Origin: an uncultured Clostridia bacterium
GTDB taxonomy: Bacteria > Bacillota > Clostridia > Christensenellales > DTU072
Reading direction: 5' to 3'
Assembly: GCA_944363505.1 (NCBI GenBank)
Contig: CALVUD010000011.1
Location: 1-41,940, forward strand
Length of the DNA: 41,940 nt
Shown here: positions 1 to 7,032 of the stretch, in pieces
Layout: each line of letters begins with the position of its first letter
How positions within the stretch are numbered: position 1 is the stretch's first letter
Translations under genes and position numbers: made by a program
The notes under the pieces: model-generated
The model's database searches: none
What the model saw: only the letters and a program-made list of their open reading frames with translations
What the model was told of the DNA's origin: nothing

Positions 1-103
1 GAAAGGGATCCACCTGTTCTCATCCCGAACACAGAAGTTAAGCCTTTCCGCGCCGAAAGTACTTGGTTGGAGACGACCCGGGAGGATAGGGCGTTGCCGG
101 ATT
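1..103 (+). rRNA. rrf: 5S ribosomal RNA, 3' part (5' end outside window)
   Basis: The first ~100 bases carry the conserved 5S core (CATCCCGAACACAGAAGTTA at about 23-42) and the closing GTTGCCGG near 93-100. The 5' part lies before the window, so this is the tail of an rRNA operon. The 3' end is estimated from the family pattern and from the terminator that follows a few bases later. Confidence 0.92.
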
Positions 104-111
104 CCATTCCT

Positions 112-140
112 TCCGCCGCTTTTTGCGGCGGATTGCTTTT
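112..140 (+). terminator. Rho-independent terminator of the rRNA operon
   Basis: An 8-bp perfect stem TCCGCCGC (112-119) / GCGGCGGA (125-132) with a short T-rich loop is followed by TTGCTTTT. It lies just downstream of the 5S gene, so it most likely ends the rRNA transcript. Confidence 0.85.
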
Positions 141-175
141 AAAAAAACGCTCCGCGACTTGCGGAGCGCTTTTTC
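141..175 (-). terminator. Bidirectional terminator between rRNA operon and mscS
   Basis: An 8-bp stem CGCTCCGC (148-155) / GCGGAGCG (161-168) is flanked by seven A on the left and a T-run on the right. It can act on both strands: as terminator for the leftward mscS gene and as back-up for the rRNA operon. Confidence 0.8.
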
Positions 176-190
176 GTTGATGTTGCTTTT

Positions 191-991
191 TCACGATTTC
201 TCGATTTGCAGCTTAGCGGCAGGATAGGGAATAGAAACGGAATCCAAAGCTTCTTTTATCAGTTCGTTAAGATCGAATTGAGCCGTCGTATAATCGTCCG
301 ATTTGACCCATACTCTTGTCAGCAATACGAGCGCCGTATCGGTCTGACGCGTCACACGGCATATCGGCGCCTCACGGTCGATGATCTTGTCATACGACGC
401 CGTAACCTCGAGAATGACTTGTTGTGCCAGCTTGAAATCTGCGTTTAAGGCTACCGAAATCTCTATATCGAGTCGCCTTTCTCCCAATGTGGTAAAATTT
501 ACGAGATGTTCGGAGGAAAGGTCGCTGTTGGGGATCACGACTTCTTTGTTGTCGGAAGTGATCAGTTTCGTATTGAACAGGTTGATGGTTTCGACCTTGC
601 CTTCCACGTCGGGTGTCTGAATATAGTCGCCTTTTTTGAATGGCTTATTGAATATGATCAGCATGCCGCCCGCAAGGTTCGACAGAGAATCCTTTAACGC
701 CAGTCCGATCGCCACGCCGCACGTTCCGAGAACGGTGATTATCGACGCGGTGTTTACGCCCATCGTGGCGAGCGCGCTGATAAATATGACAACTTTTAAC
801 GTAACGTCCACCAGCGATATGACGAAATGCGTCAACGCTTCGTCGCGTTTGGCTTTAAAGAAGATCCTCTTTAATACGACCTTGACGAGTTTTGCGATTA
901 TCAGTCCGATTATGATTATCGCAATGCCTAAAATGATCCTCGCACCGGCGTTCGTGAAAAAATTTACCAACGTTTCGATAAAATGATCCAT
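191..991 (-). CDS. mscS: Small-conductance mechanosensitive channel, MscS family
   Basis: A 266-residue membrane protein that should open under membrane tension to release solutes during hypo-osmotic shock. Two N-terminal hydrophobic helices (about 18-40 and 57-80) are followed by the pore-lining helix, with the Gly/Ala-rich pattern GTCGVAIGLALKDSLSNLAGG (about residues 89-109), typical of TM3 of MscS. Next comes the beta domain, with the conserved F-x-KGDYI and VVIPNSDL motifs, and then the cytoplasmic C-domain. Length is close to E. coli MscS (286). The start ATG is preceded on the minus strand by an AGGAG ribosome-binding site, and a sigma-A promoter lies 30-58 bp upstream. It is monocistronic, bounded by terminators on both sides. 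The family call is firm; the physiological conductance is not shown by sequence. Confidence 0.93.
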   Translation of the reverse strand: MDHFIETLVNFFTNAGARIILGIAIIIIGLIIAKLVKVVLKRIFFKAKRDEALTHFVISLVDVTLKVVIFISALATMGVNTASIITVLGTCGVAIGLALKDSLSNLAGGMLIIFNKPFKKGDYIQTPDVEGKVETINLFNTKLITSDNKEVVIPNSDLSSEHLVNFTTLGERRLDIEISVALNADFKLAQQVILEVTASYDKIIDREAPICRVTRQTDTALVLLTRVWVKSDDYTTAQFDLNELIKEALDSVSIPYPAAKLQIEKS

Positions 992-1020
992 GGTTTTCTC
1001 CTATGTACTTATTATCGAAT

Positions 1021-1049
1021 ATTTTAATACTAATTACTCTTAAACACAA
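1021..1049 (-). promoter_or_regulatory. Sigma-A promoter of mscS
   Basis: Read on the minus strand: -35 TTGTGT (1044-1049), 17-bp spacer, -10 TAAAAT (1021-1026). The resulting 5' leader of about 22 nt contains the AGGAG site of mscS. Confidence 0.7.
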
Positions 1050-1062
1050 CCTTTTCGGACTT

Positions 1063-1096
1063 AAAAAAAGAACGCTCCCCGCGTAGGGGAGCGTTC
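1063..1096 (-). terminator. Rho-independent terminator of hsp20
   Basis: A perfect 11-bp stem GAACGCTCCCC (1070-1080) / GGGGAGCGTTC (1086-1096) with a 5-nt loop. Seven A at 1063-1069 form the U-run on the minus strand, just after the hsp20 stop codon. Confidence 0.9.
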
Positions 1097-1121
1097 TCGG
1101 AGGAACGGGAATTAAAATGTT

Positions 1122-1544
1122 TTAATCGATGTTGATGCCGCGTTTTACGGGCTTTTCTTCTTCCTTCTTGGGAACGGTGATAGTCAGCACGCCGCCTTCG
1201 AATTTGGCGGATACGTTATTCTCGTCCACCTCTCCGATATAGTAACTGCGGCTGGAGCTTACGCTTCTTTCGCGGCGGATATAAGACTTTTTCTCCTCTT
1301 CTTTTTCGGAGCGGCTGGCGCTGACGGTGATGTATCCGTTTTCGTAATCCAGCTTGATGTCCTTTTTGTCGAATCCGGGCAGGTCGATTTCGAGAGTATA
1401 CGCCTTATCGGTTTCGGTGATGTCCGTCTTCATGGGATAAACTCTCTCTTCTTTGAAAAAGGGGCGGAAGAAAGAATCGAAAGGATCCGAGAAGAAGTCG
1501 GAAATGTAATTGTTGCCGTTATTTCTTAAACTGAGGTTTTTCAT
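1122..1544 (-). CDS. hsp20: Hsp20/alpha-crystallin small heat-shock protein
   Basis: A 140-residue small heat-shock chaperone, expected to form oligomers that hold unfolding proteins in a refoldable state in the cytoplasm. The N-terminus is short and Phe-rich (SDPFDSFFRPFF, about 19-30). The alpha-crystallin domain spans about 36-130, with the family landmarks LEIDLPGFDKKDI and FEGGVLTITVPKKEE; the A-x-x-x-n-G-V-L-T-I-x-x-P signature is present. A short tail, PVKRGINID, follows; its I-N-I is a plausible I-x-I-type anchoring motif. Length is usual for the family. A strong AAAAGGAGA site precedes the ATG. The leader holds two CIRCE-type operators, so HrcA repression is the likely control. Its own terminator follows directly. 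Confidence 0.95.
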   Translation of the reverse strand: MKNLSLRNNGNNYISDFFSDPFDSFFRPFFKEERVYPMKTDITETDKAYTLEIDLPGFDKKDIKLDYENGYITVSASRSEKEEEKKSYIRRERSVSSSRSYYIGEVDENNVSAKFEGGVLTITVPKKEEEKPVKRGINID

Positions 1545-1575
1545 GTTTATATCTCCTTTTATTTATGTATTTAGG

Positions 1576-1602
1576 TTGGCACTTGCAAAGCGTATCTGTT
1601 AG
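1576..1602 (-). promoter_or_regulatory. Second, degenerate CIRCE-like operator
   Basis: On the minus strand this reads CTAACAGAT, nine bases, AAGTGCCAA: the CIRCE layout (9-N9-9) with the right arm 7/9 identical to GAGTGCTAA. It lies in the hsp20 5' leader, 46 bp downstream of the better operator, and shares that operator's non-consensus AGAT. It is probably a lower-affinity HrcA site or a decayed duplicate. Confidence 0.5.
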
Positions 1603-1621
1603 CAATCAACATTTGTCTTTG

Positions 1622-1648
1622 TTAGCACTCTCAACCTCTATCTGCTAA
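1622..1648 (-). promoter_or_regulatory. CIRCE operator (HrcA site) of hsp20
   Basis: Minus-strand sequence TTAGCAGAT, nine bases, GAGTGCTAA. The right arm matches the CIRCE consensus perfectly and the left arm 7/9, with exact N9 spacing. It overlaps the predicted transcription start just downstream of the -10 box, where HrcA would block initiation. Confidence 0.85.
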
Positions 1649-1649
1649 T

Positions 1650-1677
1650 ATGATAACACTTATTTTCCGAATGTCAA
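1650..1677 (-). promoter_or_regulatory. Sigma-A promoter of hsp20
   Basis: On the minus strand: perfect -35 TTGACA (1672-1677), 16-bp spacer, -10 TATCAT (1650-1655). The CIRCE operator begins two bases downstream, the usual heat-shock operon arrangement. Confidence 0.75.
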
Positions 1678-1736
1678 GTGTTTGGCGAAAAAAACTTTAA
1701 AATTTTTTTCAATCGTAATTTACCCGAAAACTCCGT

Positions 1737-1765
1737 TTGCAATACATATGAATATGTGTTAAAAT
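1737..1765 (+). promoter_or_regulatory. Promoter giving a leaderless start at 1772
   Basis: -35 TTGCAA (1737-1742), 17-bp spacer, -10 TAAAAT (1760-1765), then six bases to the GTG start codon. Transcription is expected to begin at or next to the GTG. The spacer contains the inverted repeat ACATAT-GA-ATATGT (1744-1757), a possible operator. No Shine-Dalgarno sequence is present. Confidence 0.65.
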
Positions 1766-1771
1766 GGGCGC

Positions 1772-2905
1772 GTGAGATTGTTTATCGCTTTAGAACCTGA
1801 TTACAGATCCCGCAAGGCGTTGTCCGAAACGGTTGCCCTGCACGAACGAGACAGGACTCCGACGCCAAGTAACTTACACCTTACGCTTTCGTTTTTGGGA
1901 GAGCGCGAGACTGCCGAGGATCTGATAGAGGCGTTCGAAACTAAAATCGGAGAAGTCAAGCATTTATCCGCGTATACGGACGGATTTTGCCTGTTCGGCA
2001 GCGCGTTTGCGGCTTCGGTAAGGGACGACGGCGCGATAAAAGCATTGAAGGACAGGGTGGACGAAGCGATAGGGTTTCGGGAAAAACGCTTATTCGTGCC
2101 GCATATAACGCTGTCGCGCAAAGGAGTCCGCGTCGAAAGCTCTTCAAAGAGCGTAAAAGTGGATTTCGCCGCGCTTACGCTGTTCCGTTCGGACTTTGAG
2201 GGAAACAGAAGGGTTTACACGCCGCTGAAAAGCGTTCTCATAAAACCCGCGAAGCGTTTCGACACCGTTTTGTTCGACCTGGACGGCACGCTGACCGATT
2301 CCGCTCCCGGAATAATCCGTTCGCTGAAATACGCCTTGGACAAAATGGGCGTCAGCGAATATAAGCCCGAGATCCTCGATAAATTTCTGGGACCGCCGCT
2401 CGTGTGGTCGTATAAGACATATCTGGGGTTAAGCGACGAACTCGCCGTCGAAGGGCTCAGGCTTTACCGCGAAAATTATAACGAAATGGGCGGGAAATAC
2501 ATTGCCGAGGTCTATCCCGGAATAGAGGCGCTGCTGAAACTGCTGAAAGAGGACGGCGTGCGGATGGGAGTCGCGACGGTAAAACCCGAACAGACGGCGC
2601 GCGAGGTGCTGGAGCACTTCGGGTTGCTGAAGTACTTCGACTGCGTGTCGGGAGGACAGCCCGAGGAGCGTAAAGCCGACAAAAAAAGCGTTATAGAGGA
2701 GGCTTTAAGAAGGATCGGGAAGCGTGCCGACGATTCAGTACTGATGGTGGGAGACAGAGTTTACGACATAGAAGGCGGGATCGCCGCCGGCGTCAAGACG
2801 CTCGGCGTCGCCTACGGCTTCGGAGGATACGGAGAACTCAAAGATGCCGGAGCCGATTATATCGCGGCAACGGCAAAGGATATATCGGAATTGTTTTATG
2901 AATGA
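1772..2905 (+). CDS. Fusion of 2'-5' RNA ligase/cyclic phosphodiesterase (ThpR-like) and HAD phosphatase
   Basis: A 377-residue two-domain protein. Residues 1-160 are a LigT/ThpR-type 2H phosphoesterase (RNA 2',3'-cyclic phosphodiesterase) with both catalytic HxTx motifs, HLTL (36-39) and HITL (111-114). Residues 163-377 are a HAD-family phosphatase of the Gph/PpaX type: nucleophile motif FDLDGT (D169, D171), motif II Thr in VATVKP, the Lys of motif III in ADKKS, and motif IV GDRVYD. The HAD part follows directly on a ThpR domain slightly shorter than usual, with no linker. GTG 1772 is chosen because the ATG at 1764 meets a stop codon within three codons and the promoter ends six bases upstream; the mRNA is probably leaderless. 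It overlaps the next gene by 8 nt. Domain calls are firm; a joint substrate is unknown. Confidence 0.88.
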   Translation: MRLFIALEPDYRSRKALSETVALHERDRTPTPSNLHLTLSFLGERETAEDLIEAFETKIGEVKHLSAYTDGFCLFGSAFAASVRDDGAIKALKDRVDEAIGFREKRLFVPHITLSRKGVRVESSSKSVKVDFAALTLFRSDFEGNRRVYTPLKSVLIKPAKRFDTVLFDLDGTLTDSAPGIIRSLKYALDKMGVSEYKPEILDKFLGPPLVWSYKTYLGLSDELAVEGLRLYRENYNEMGGKYIAEVYPGIEALLKLLKEDGVRMGVATVKPEQTAREVLEHFGLLKYFDCVSGGQPEERKADKKSVIEEALRRIGKRADDSVLMVGDRVYDIEGGIAAGVKTLGVAYGFGGYGELKDAGADYIAATAKDISELFYE

Positions 2906-3599
2906 GAAAGGATTCAAAACCGAAATGCACCTTCATACCGCGGGAGGCAGCCGCTGCGCCCGCGTGGAGCCCGAGGAAATAGTAAGAATATACGGCGAGT
3001 GCGGCTACGACGCCCTGACCGTAACCAATCATTGGAACAGAAAAATTGCGTTCGACTATTTTTCGGGCAGCAAAAGCGAGAAAACGGAAAAGTACCTGGC
3101 GGGTTACCGCGCCGTAAAGGAACTGGCAAAAGACATGCGCGTGTTTTTCGGTATGGAACTTGCCCTCGGAAACGATTATTATTCCCCGACGAATTTTCGC
3201 GCATGCGAATTGTTGATATACGGTATAGTTCCCGAGGAGTTTTACGACTGCGCGTTCGACCTGATCGAGTTCGATTACGCCGCTTTGAAAAAATTCGCTT
3301 CCGAACGCGGCTGGCTGATATACCAGGCGCACCCGTACCGTGAAAGAAGCAAACGCGTCAAGAGCGCGTATCTGGACGGCATGGAAGTCTACAACAACAA
3401 TCCGCGACATTTCAACCGTAACGCTTCGGCAAAAGCGCGCGCCGAAAAATATTCTCTGCTTGAGGTCGGAGGCAGCGATTTTCATCAGCCCGAGGACGTC
3501 GGCGCGGGGGTCGTTTTCGACGCGGAGATTTTTAACGAACGGGAACTCGTCCGGGCTTTAAAAAACGGGGCTTATAAAATAATAAACGAAAAATCTTAA
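2898..3599 (+). CDS. PHP-domain metal-dependent phosphoesterase
   Basis: A 233-residue protein of the PHP superfamily, which hydrolyses phosphate esters with two or three bound metals. The N-terminal metal motif HLHT (H11, H13) and the following AGGSRC match small stand-alone PHP proteins; later metal-ligand candidates are the His in VTNHW, the Glu in FGMELALG, the His in YQAHPYRE, and the Asp/His in GGSDFHQ near the C-terminus. The substrate cannot be deduced. The ATG overlaps the stop of the preceding fusion gene by 8 nt, so the two are probably translationally coupled; the nearest purine-rich stretch is too far upstream to be a good ribosome-binding site. Confidence 0.85.
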   Translation: MNEKGFKTEMHLHTAGGSRCARVEPEEIVRIYGECGYDALTVTNHWNRKIAFDYFSGSKSEKTEKYLAGYRAVKELAKDMRVFFGMELALGNDYYSPTNFRACELLIYGIVPEEFYDCAFDLIEFDYAALKKFASERGWLIYQAHPYRERSKRVKSAYLDGMEVYNNNPRHFNRNASAKARAEKYSLLEVGGSDFHQPEDVGAGVVFDAEIFNERELVRALKNGAYKIINEKS

Positions 3600-3658
3600 T
3601 TTTGTAGACCTGATAACCGATTTCGGGTACCGGAACTAAGATTTACGAGGGGAGGAGA

Positions 3659-5158
3659 ATGCGCGGCGAAAGGAAAACGGAAATATTGAATTACCGTCCG
3701 CCGCTGTTTGCCGCCTCGGCGCTGATTGCGGGGATACTTTTAGGCGCGTTATTGCGGAATACGCTTTGGGGACTGATAGCTTCGATCGCCGTTTCGGTCG
3801 CTTTTGCGGCGGTGGCGTTTCTGAAAAAGTATAAAGTCTTGAGATTGGCTCTTGTCTTTGCGGTGTTGGGGATGGTCGTCGTTACCTCCTTTTTCGCCGT
3901 TATCGCGCCGGAAACGGATCCGGGCTTCGGCTATGTCCGCGGCAGGGTCGGCGAGGTGGGTAAAACTTACTACGGATACACGCGTTATGTGATCGAGGAC
4001 GTTACGATCAACGGCGAGAAAGCGGGAGGAAACCTTTATTTGAAATCGGCTTCGGAACTGGAAACAGGGGACATTGTCGAGTTTGCCGCCGTTACAGAAG
4101 CCGTAAATCCCGACCCGTTCGATTCCTATTCTTCGATTTATTACGAAAACGGCATAAGTTTCGAGACGGAGTGCGATTTCGTTTCGCTCAAAGGCAAAGA
4201 CAAACTTACATTATTCGAAAAGTTCGGCTTGAAACTGAAAGAGGTGCTTATCGGATTCGCGGGCGAAGAGTCGGGCGGCGTACTGACGGGATTATTGCTC
4301 GGCGGCGACGAAAATATCGACGGCGAAACGGTGGCGGATATACGCGCGGCGGGACTCAGCCACGTTTTGTCTGTATCGGGATTGCACGTCGGATTTTTGT
4401 GCGCGATGATATACGCCGTTTTCCGTCTTTTCGGCAGACCGCCTAAGAAAGCGCTGACGGCGCTTGCCGTAATATTGCCGCTTTACGCCGCCATGACGGG
4501 ATTCGCTCCCGGAGTGGTCAGAGCTTCGATCACGGCGCTGGTTTTTCTGTTTTCTCTTCGTACAGGCAGGCGTTTCGACGCGCTTAACGCGCTTTCGTTG
4601 TCCGCGATAATCATACTGCTGATATGGCCGTGGGCGCTATTCGACCTAAGTTTCCAGATGAGTTTTGCCGCCGTGCTCGGGATAATACTTTTTATGAATC
4701 CCATTCTCCGCGCGTTTAAACCGAGAGGTAAAATTTCGGGCCGCTTATGTTCCGCCGCGGCGCTCTCCGTTTCGGCAAACGTGTTGTTGCTGGGATTGAC
4801 GGCTTCGGTTTTCGGAACCTTCGCTGTCTATTTTCTGCCCGCGAATCTGATAGCGGTACCTTACGTTTCCCTGATATATTTCCTTGCCGTTCCCACGGCG
4901 TTCCTTTCCACGTTTATTCCGTTTATGGGATACTTATTTATTCCAATAGGATACCTTACTCAGGGTTTTATACTTTTCTCCGGAGCGGTTTCGGCATTGC
5001 CCGGAGCCGTCGCCGCAGTCGAAATGCCGTTTGCCGCGTCCATTGTATGGAGCTTCGGCTGGGTGTTCGTTTCCGACGTCAACTTACTGAACAAACGCAT
5101 TAAAACCGTAACGTGCGGCGTTTGCCTCGCGCTTTTTACGCTCCTTCTCTTTGTATAA
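3659..5158 (+). CDS. comEC: ComEC/Rec2-family DNA-uptake channel, short form
   Basis: A 499-residue polytopic membrane protein. The N-terminus has two to three hydrophobic segments and a DUF4131-like extracellular domain (about 70-180). The Competence domain follows, with the hallmark GLLLGG...GLSHVLSVSGLHVGFL region (about 203-245), then GVVRASITA and FDLSFQMSFAAVLGI, and further transmembrane helices to the end. Full-length ComEC is usually about 700-800 residues with a C-terminal metallo-beta-lactamase domain; that domain is absent here and is not encoded in the next gene. The role should be DNA passage across the membrane, but no other competence genes are present in the window. A GAGGGGAGGAG ribosome-binding site precedes ATG 3659. 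The comEC-holA order is common in Firmicutes. Confidence 0.9.
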   Translation: MRGERKTEILNYRPPLFAASALIAGILLGALLRNTLWGLIASIAVSVAFAAVAFLKKYKVLRLALVFAVLGMVVVTSFFAVIAPETDPGFGYVRGRVGEVGKTYYGYTRYVIEDVTINGEKAGGNLYLKSASELETGDIVEFAAVTEAVNPDPFDSYSSIYYENGISFETECDFVSLKGKDKLTLFEKFGLKLKEVLIGFAGEESGGVLTGLLLGGDENIDGETVADIRAAGLSHVLSVSGLHVGFLCAMIYAVFRLFGRPPKKALTALAVILPLYAAMTGFAPGVVRASITALVFLFSLRTGRRFDALNALSLSAIIILLIWPWALFDLSFQMSFAAVLGIILFMNPILRAFKPRGKISGRLCSAAALSVSANVLLLGLTASVFGTFAVYFLPANLIAVPYVSLIYFLAVPTAFLSTFIPFMGYLFIPIGYLTQGFILFSGAVSALPGAVAAVEMPFAASIVWSFGWVFVSDVNLLNKRIKTVTCGVCLALFTLLLFV

Positions 5159-5173
5159 TAAAATTCAAATTAC

Positions 5174-5202
5174 TTGTAAATAAGTATTATATGATGTATA
5201 AT
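5174..5202 (+). promoter_or_regulatory. Promoter giving a leaderless holA mRNA
   Basis: -35 TTGTAA (5174-5179), 17-bp spacer ending in TG-rich sequence, perfect -10 TATAAT (5197-5202), then six bases to ATG 5209. No Shine-Dalgarno site precedes the ATG. Confidence 0.75.
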
Positions 5203-5208
5203 ACGGCT

Positions 5209-6222
5209 ATGGCTCAGAATAAGGTCAATACCGTGAGTATACACGCTTCGGAGTTCGTTAGCCCCGAGTCGAGGTTGTATTATCTCGATGGCGACGACCT
5301 GTATTGGCGCGAAAAAGCCGTAAAGACTTTCGTAGCTCAGGTGCCCGAAGAATGGCGGGATTTCAATCTGAAGAGATTGCCGTCGAACTGGAACGCCGAA
5401 ATGCTGGAAGAGGCGGTCAGCGCCGTTTCGCCGATTCCGGGTATCCCCGTCGCGGTCGTGGCTGGCGGTATAGCCGTTTCCGCCCCGAAAAAAAAGAGCG
5501 TGAAAGGCAAGGAAAGCAAAGTAGAATCCTCGGGAGCGGATTCGGGCAGATGGGGGAGAATTACCGCGGAAAGCGACGTTTCCGTGCTGATATGCGAAGG
5601 AAGTATTCCCGCTTCGGCAAAAAAATCCTTTGTCGCGATAGATTGTTCCAAGCCGCCGGTATCGGTACTGAGCGCGCTGGCGAAAGAGTGCGTAAAACCC
5701 GCGAGCATAGATTTCAGAGCCGCAAATCTGCTGATACAATACACCGACGGCAACGCCATGAGCATATGCACGGAGGCGAAAAAGCTTTCGGACTATGTGG
5801 GCGTCGGCGGGGAGATAACCGTCAATGACGTCGAGGCGTTGGTCGGCGACAATACTGAGCACGGAATTTACGAGCTTTCGAACGCGCTTGCGGACAGGGA
5901 CAAGCCGCGGGCGGAGGAACTAAAGGACAGGTTTATCGCAAAAGGCATGGAGTACACGCAGTTGTTCAGATTGCTGATAAACCAGTACAGGAAACTGTTG
6001 CATGCAGCGCTGTCGCCGATGAGCGACGCGGAGCTTGCCTCCGCGATGGGCATAAAAGAGATCGCCGTATCCATTAACCGCAGGACGGCAAGAAAATATT
6101 CGAAAGCCAACCTTAAATCCGTTCTGGATTTACTGGTGAACGCCGAATTCGATTACAGGAGGGGCGTTTGCTCCGACGAAACGGCTTTCAGCACGGCTTT
6201 CGCCGCGATTTTGACTATATAG
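5209..6222 (+). CDS. holA: DNA polymerase III delta subunit
   Basis: A 337-residue clamp-loader subunit that opens the beta sliding clamp during replication. The N-terminus shows the typical YYLDGDDLYWREKAV stretch (about residues 23-37). A weakly conserved AAA+-like core follows, and the C-terminal helical collar domain contains GIYELSNALADRD and LFRLLINQYRKLL, the best conserved part of bacterial delta. A Lys/Ser-rich low-complexity insert (about 90-115) is unusual. An upstream extension of the reading frame to 5113 lies inside comEC and upstream of a near-perfect promoter whose -10 ends six bases before ATG 5209, so this start is preferred and the transcript is predicted leaderless. Confidence 0.9.
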   Translation: MAQNKVNTVSIHASEFVSPESRLYYLDGDDLYWREKAVKTFVAQVPEEWRDFNLKRLPSNWNAEMLEEAVSAVSPIPGIPVAVVAGGIAVSAPKKKSVKGKESKVESSGADSGRWGRITAESDVSVLICEGSIPASAKKSFVAIDCSKPPVSVLSALAKECVKPASIDFRAANLLIQYTDGNAMSICTEAKKLSDYVGVGGEITVNDVEALVGDNTEHGIYELSNALADRDKPRAEELKDRFIAKGMEYTQLFRLLINQYRKLLHAALSPMSDAELASAMGIKEIAVSINRRTARKYSKANLKSVLDLLVNAEFDYRRGVCSDETAFSTAFAAILTI

Positions 6223-6232
6223 CGAGGTGAAA

Positions 6233-7021
6233 ATGATAACAAAAATTTACGACAAAATTTCAAAACTGCCCAAATGGACGGGAATCGTGGCGGTTATAGT
6301 CGCGGCAATCGTCGCCAATATTCCGATGATGCTTAGCTTTGACGTGTTGTGGAACTCGATACTCGCTTCGTATGCGGAAGCGGGCATCGACATCAGCGGT
6401 ACTCTCGGGAATTTGCCGGACTCCTATAAATACGTCGTGGCGTTTCTCGGCGCGCTGGTGACCTGGGGCATAATGGAACTTATCGCCTACGTCGTGATCT
6501 GGATAATGTCCGGTCCGGGCAGGGTGCGCGACAAAAAGTATTTTTACAACGCCGTCCGATTCACATATGCCGTTTACAAGTTGATAGTCGGGCTTTATTC
6601 GCTGACCGCGGTGTATGCCCGCGGGGCATACGCTTACGGATACGACTGGCTGAATTTTGTCGTGCTTACGTCGTTGTTTACGCTGTGTTATCTGGGTATC
6701 AGGAAAACGTGCGTCAACGACAATTTCGTTTTCAATACCTATTCCCGCCTTTATTCGGTATGGTTCATATATCAGGGAATAGTCTGTCTGTTGAATTTTA
6801 TGTTGATTATTGCGGACGCGTCGTATGCGACCGAGTACAAGATTTCTTCCGGAGTCATGCTCGGACTGGTTGCGGTCGCGGCGCTCGTGCTTTACCTGAC
6901 CGTCTACAGGAAACTGAAGAAGGAACAGGATGACAACCGCAGTAACTTTATCCCGCCCGTTCCGCCTCAAAGACCGGGAGGACAGGATAACGACGAAATA
7001 TTCCGCGGCTACGGCCTGTAA
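6233..7021 (+). CDS. Polytopic membrane protein of unknown function
   Basis: A 262-residue protein with about six hydrophobic segments (near 13-35, 64-90, 107-127, 135-155, 175-195 and 205-225) and a charged, Pro-rich cytoplasmic tail (KKEQDDNR... PPVPPQRPGGQ). No catalytic motif was recognised; the fold resembles small Yip1-type integral membrane proteins, but this is only an impression. ATG 6233 follows GAGGTGAAA; a GTG six bases earlier overlaps that site and is less likely. It lies 10 nt after holA and 11 nt before cdaA, so it is probably co-transcribed with both and might serve the membrane-bound CdaA next to it. Confidence 0.75.
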   Translation: MITKIYDKISKLPKWTGIVAVIVAAIVANIPMMLSFDVLWNSILASYAEAGIDISGTLGNLPDSYKYVVAFLGALVTWGIMELIAYVVIWIMSGPGRVRDKKYFYNAVRFTYAVYKLIVGLYSLTAVYARGAYAYGYDWLNFVVLTSLFTLCYLGIRKTCVNDNFVFNTYSRLYSVWFIYQGIVCLLNFMLIIADASYATEYKISSGVMLGLVAVAALVLYLTVYRKLKKEQDDNRSNFIPPVPPQRPGGQDNDEIFRGYGL

Positions 7022-7032
7022 CGGGAGGCAAT

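Noticed and set aside
2975..2995. A GTAAGAA copy inside the PHP gene
   Set aside because: A single heptamer in coding sequence, with no 11-bp-spaced neighbour and no promoter; expected by chance.
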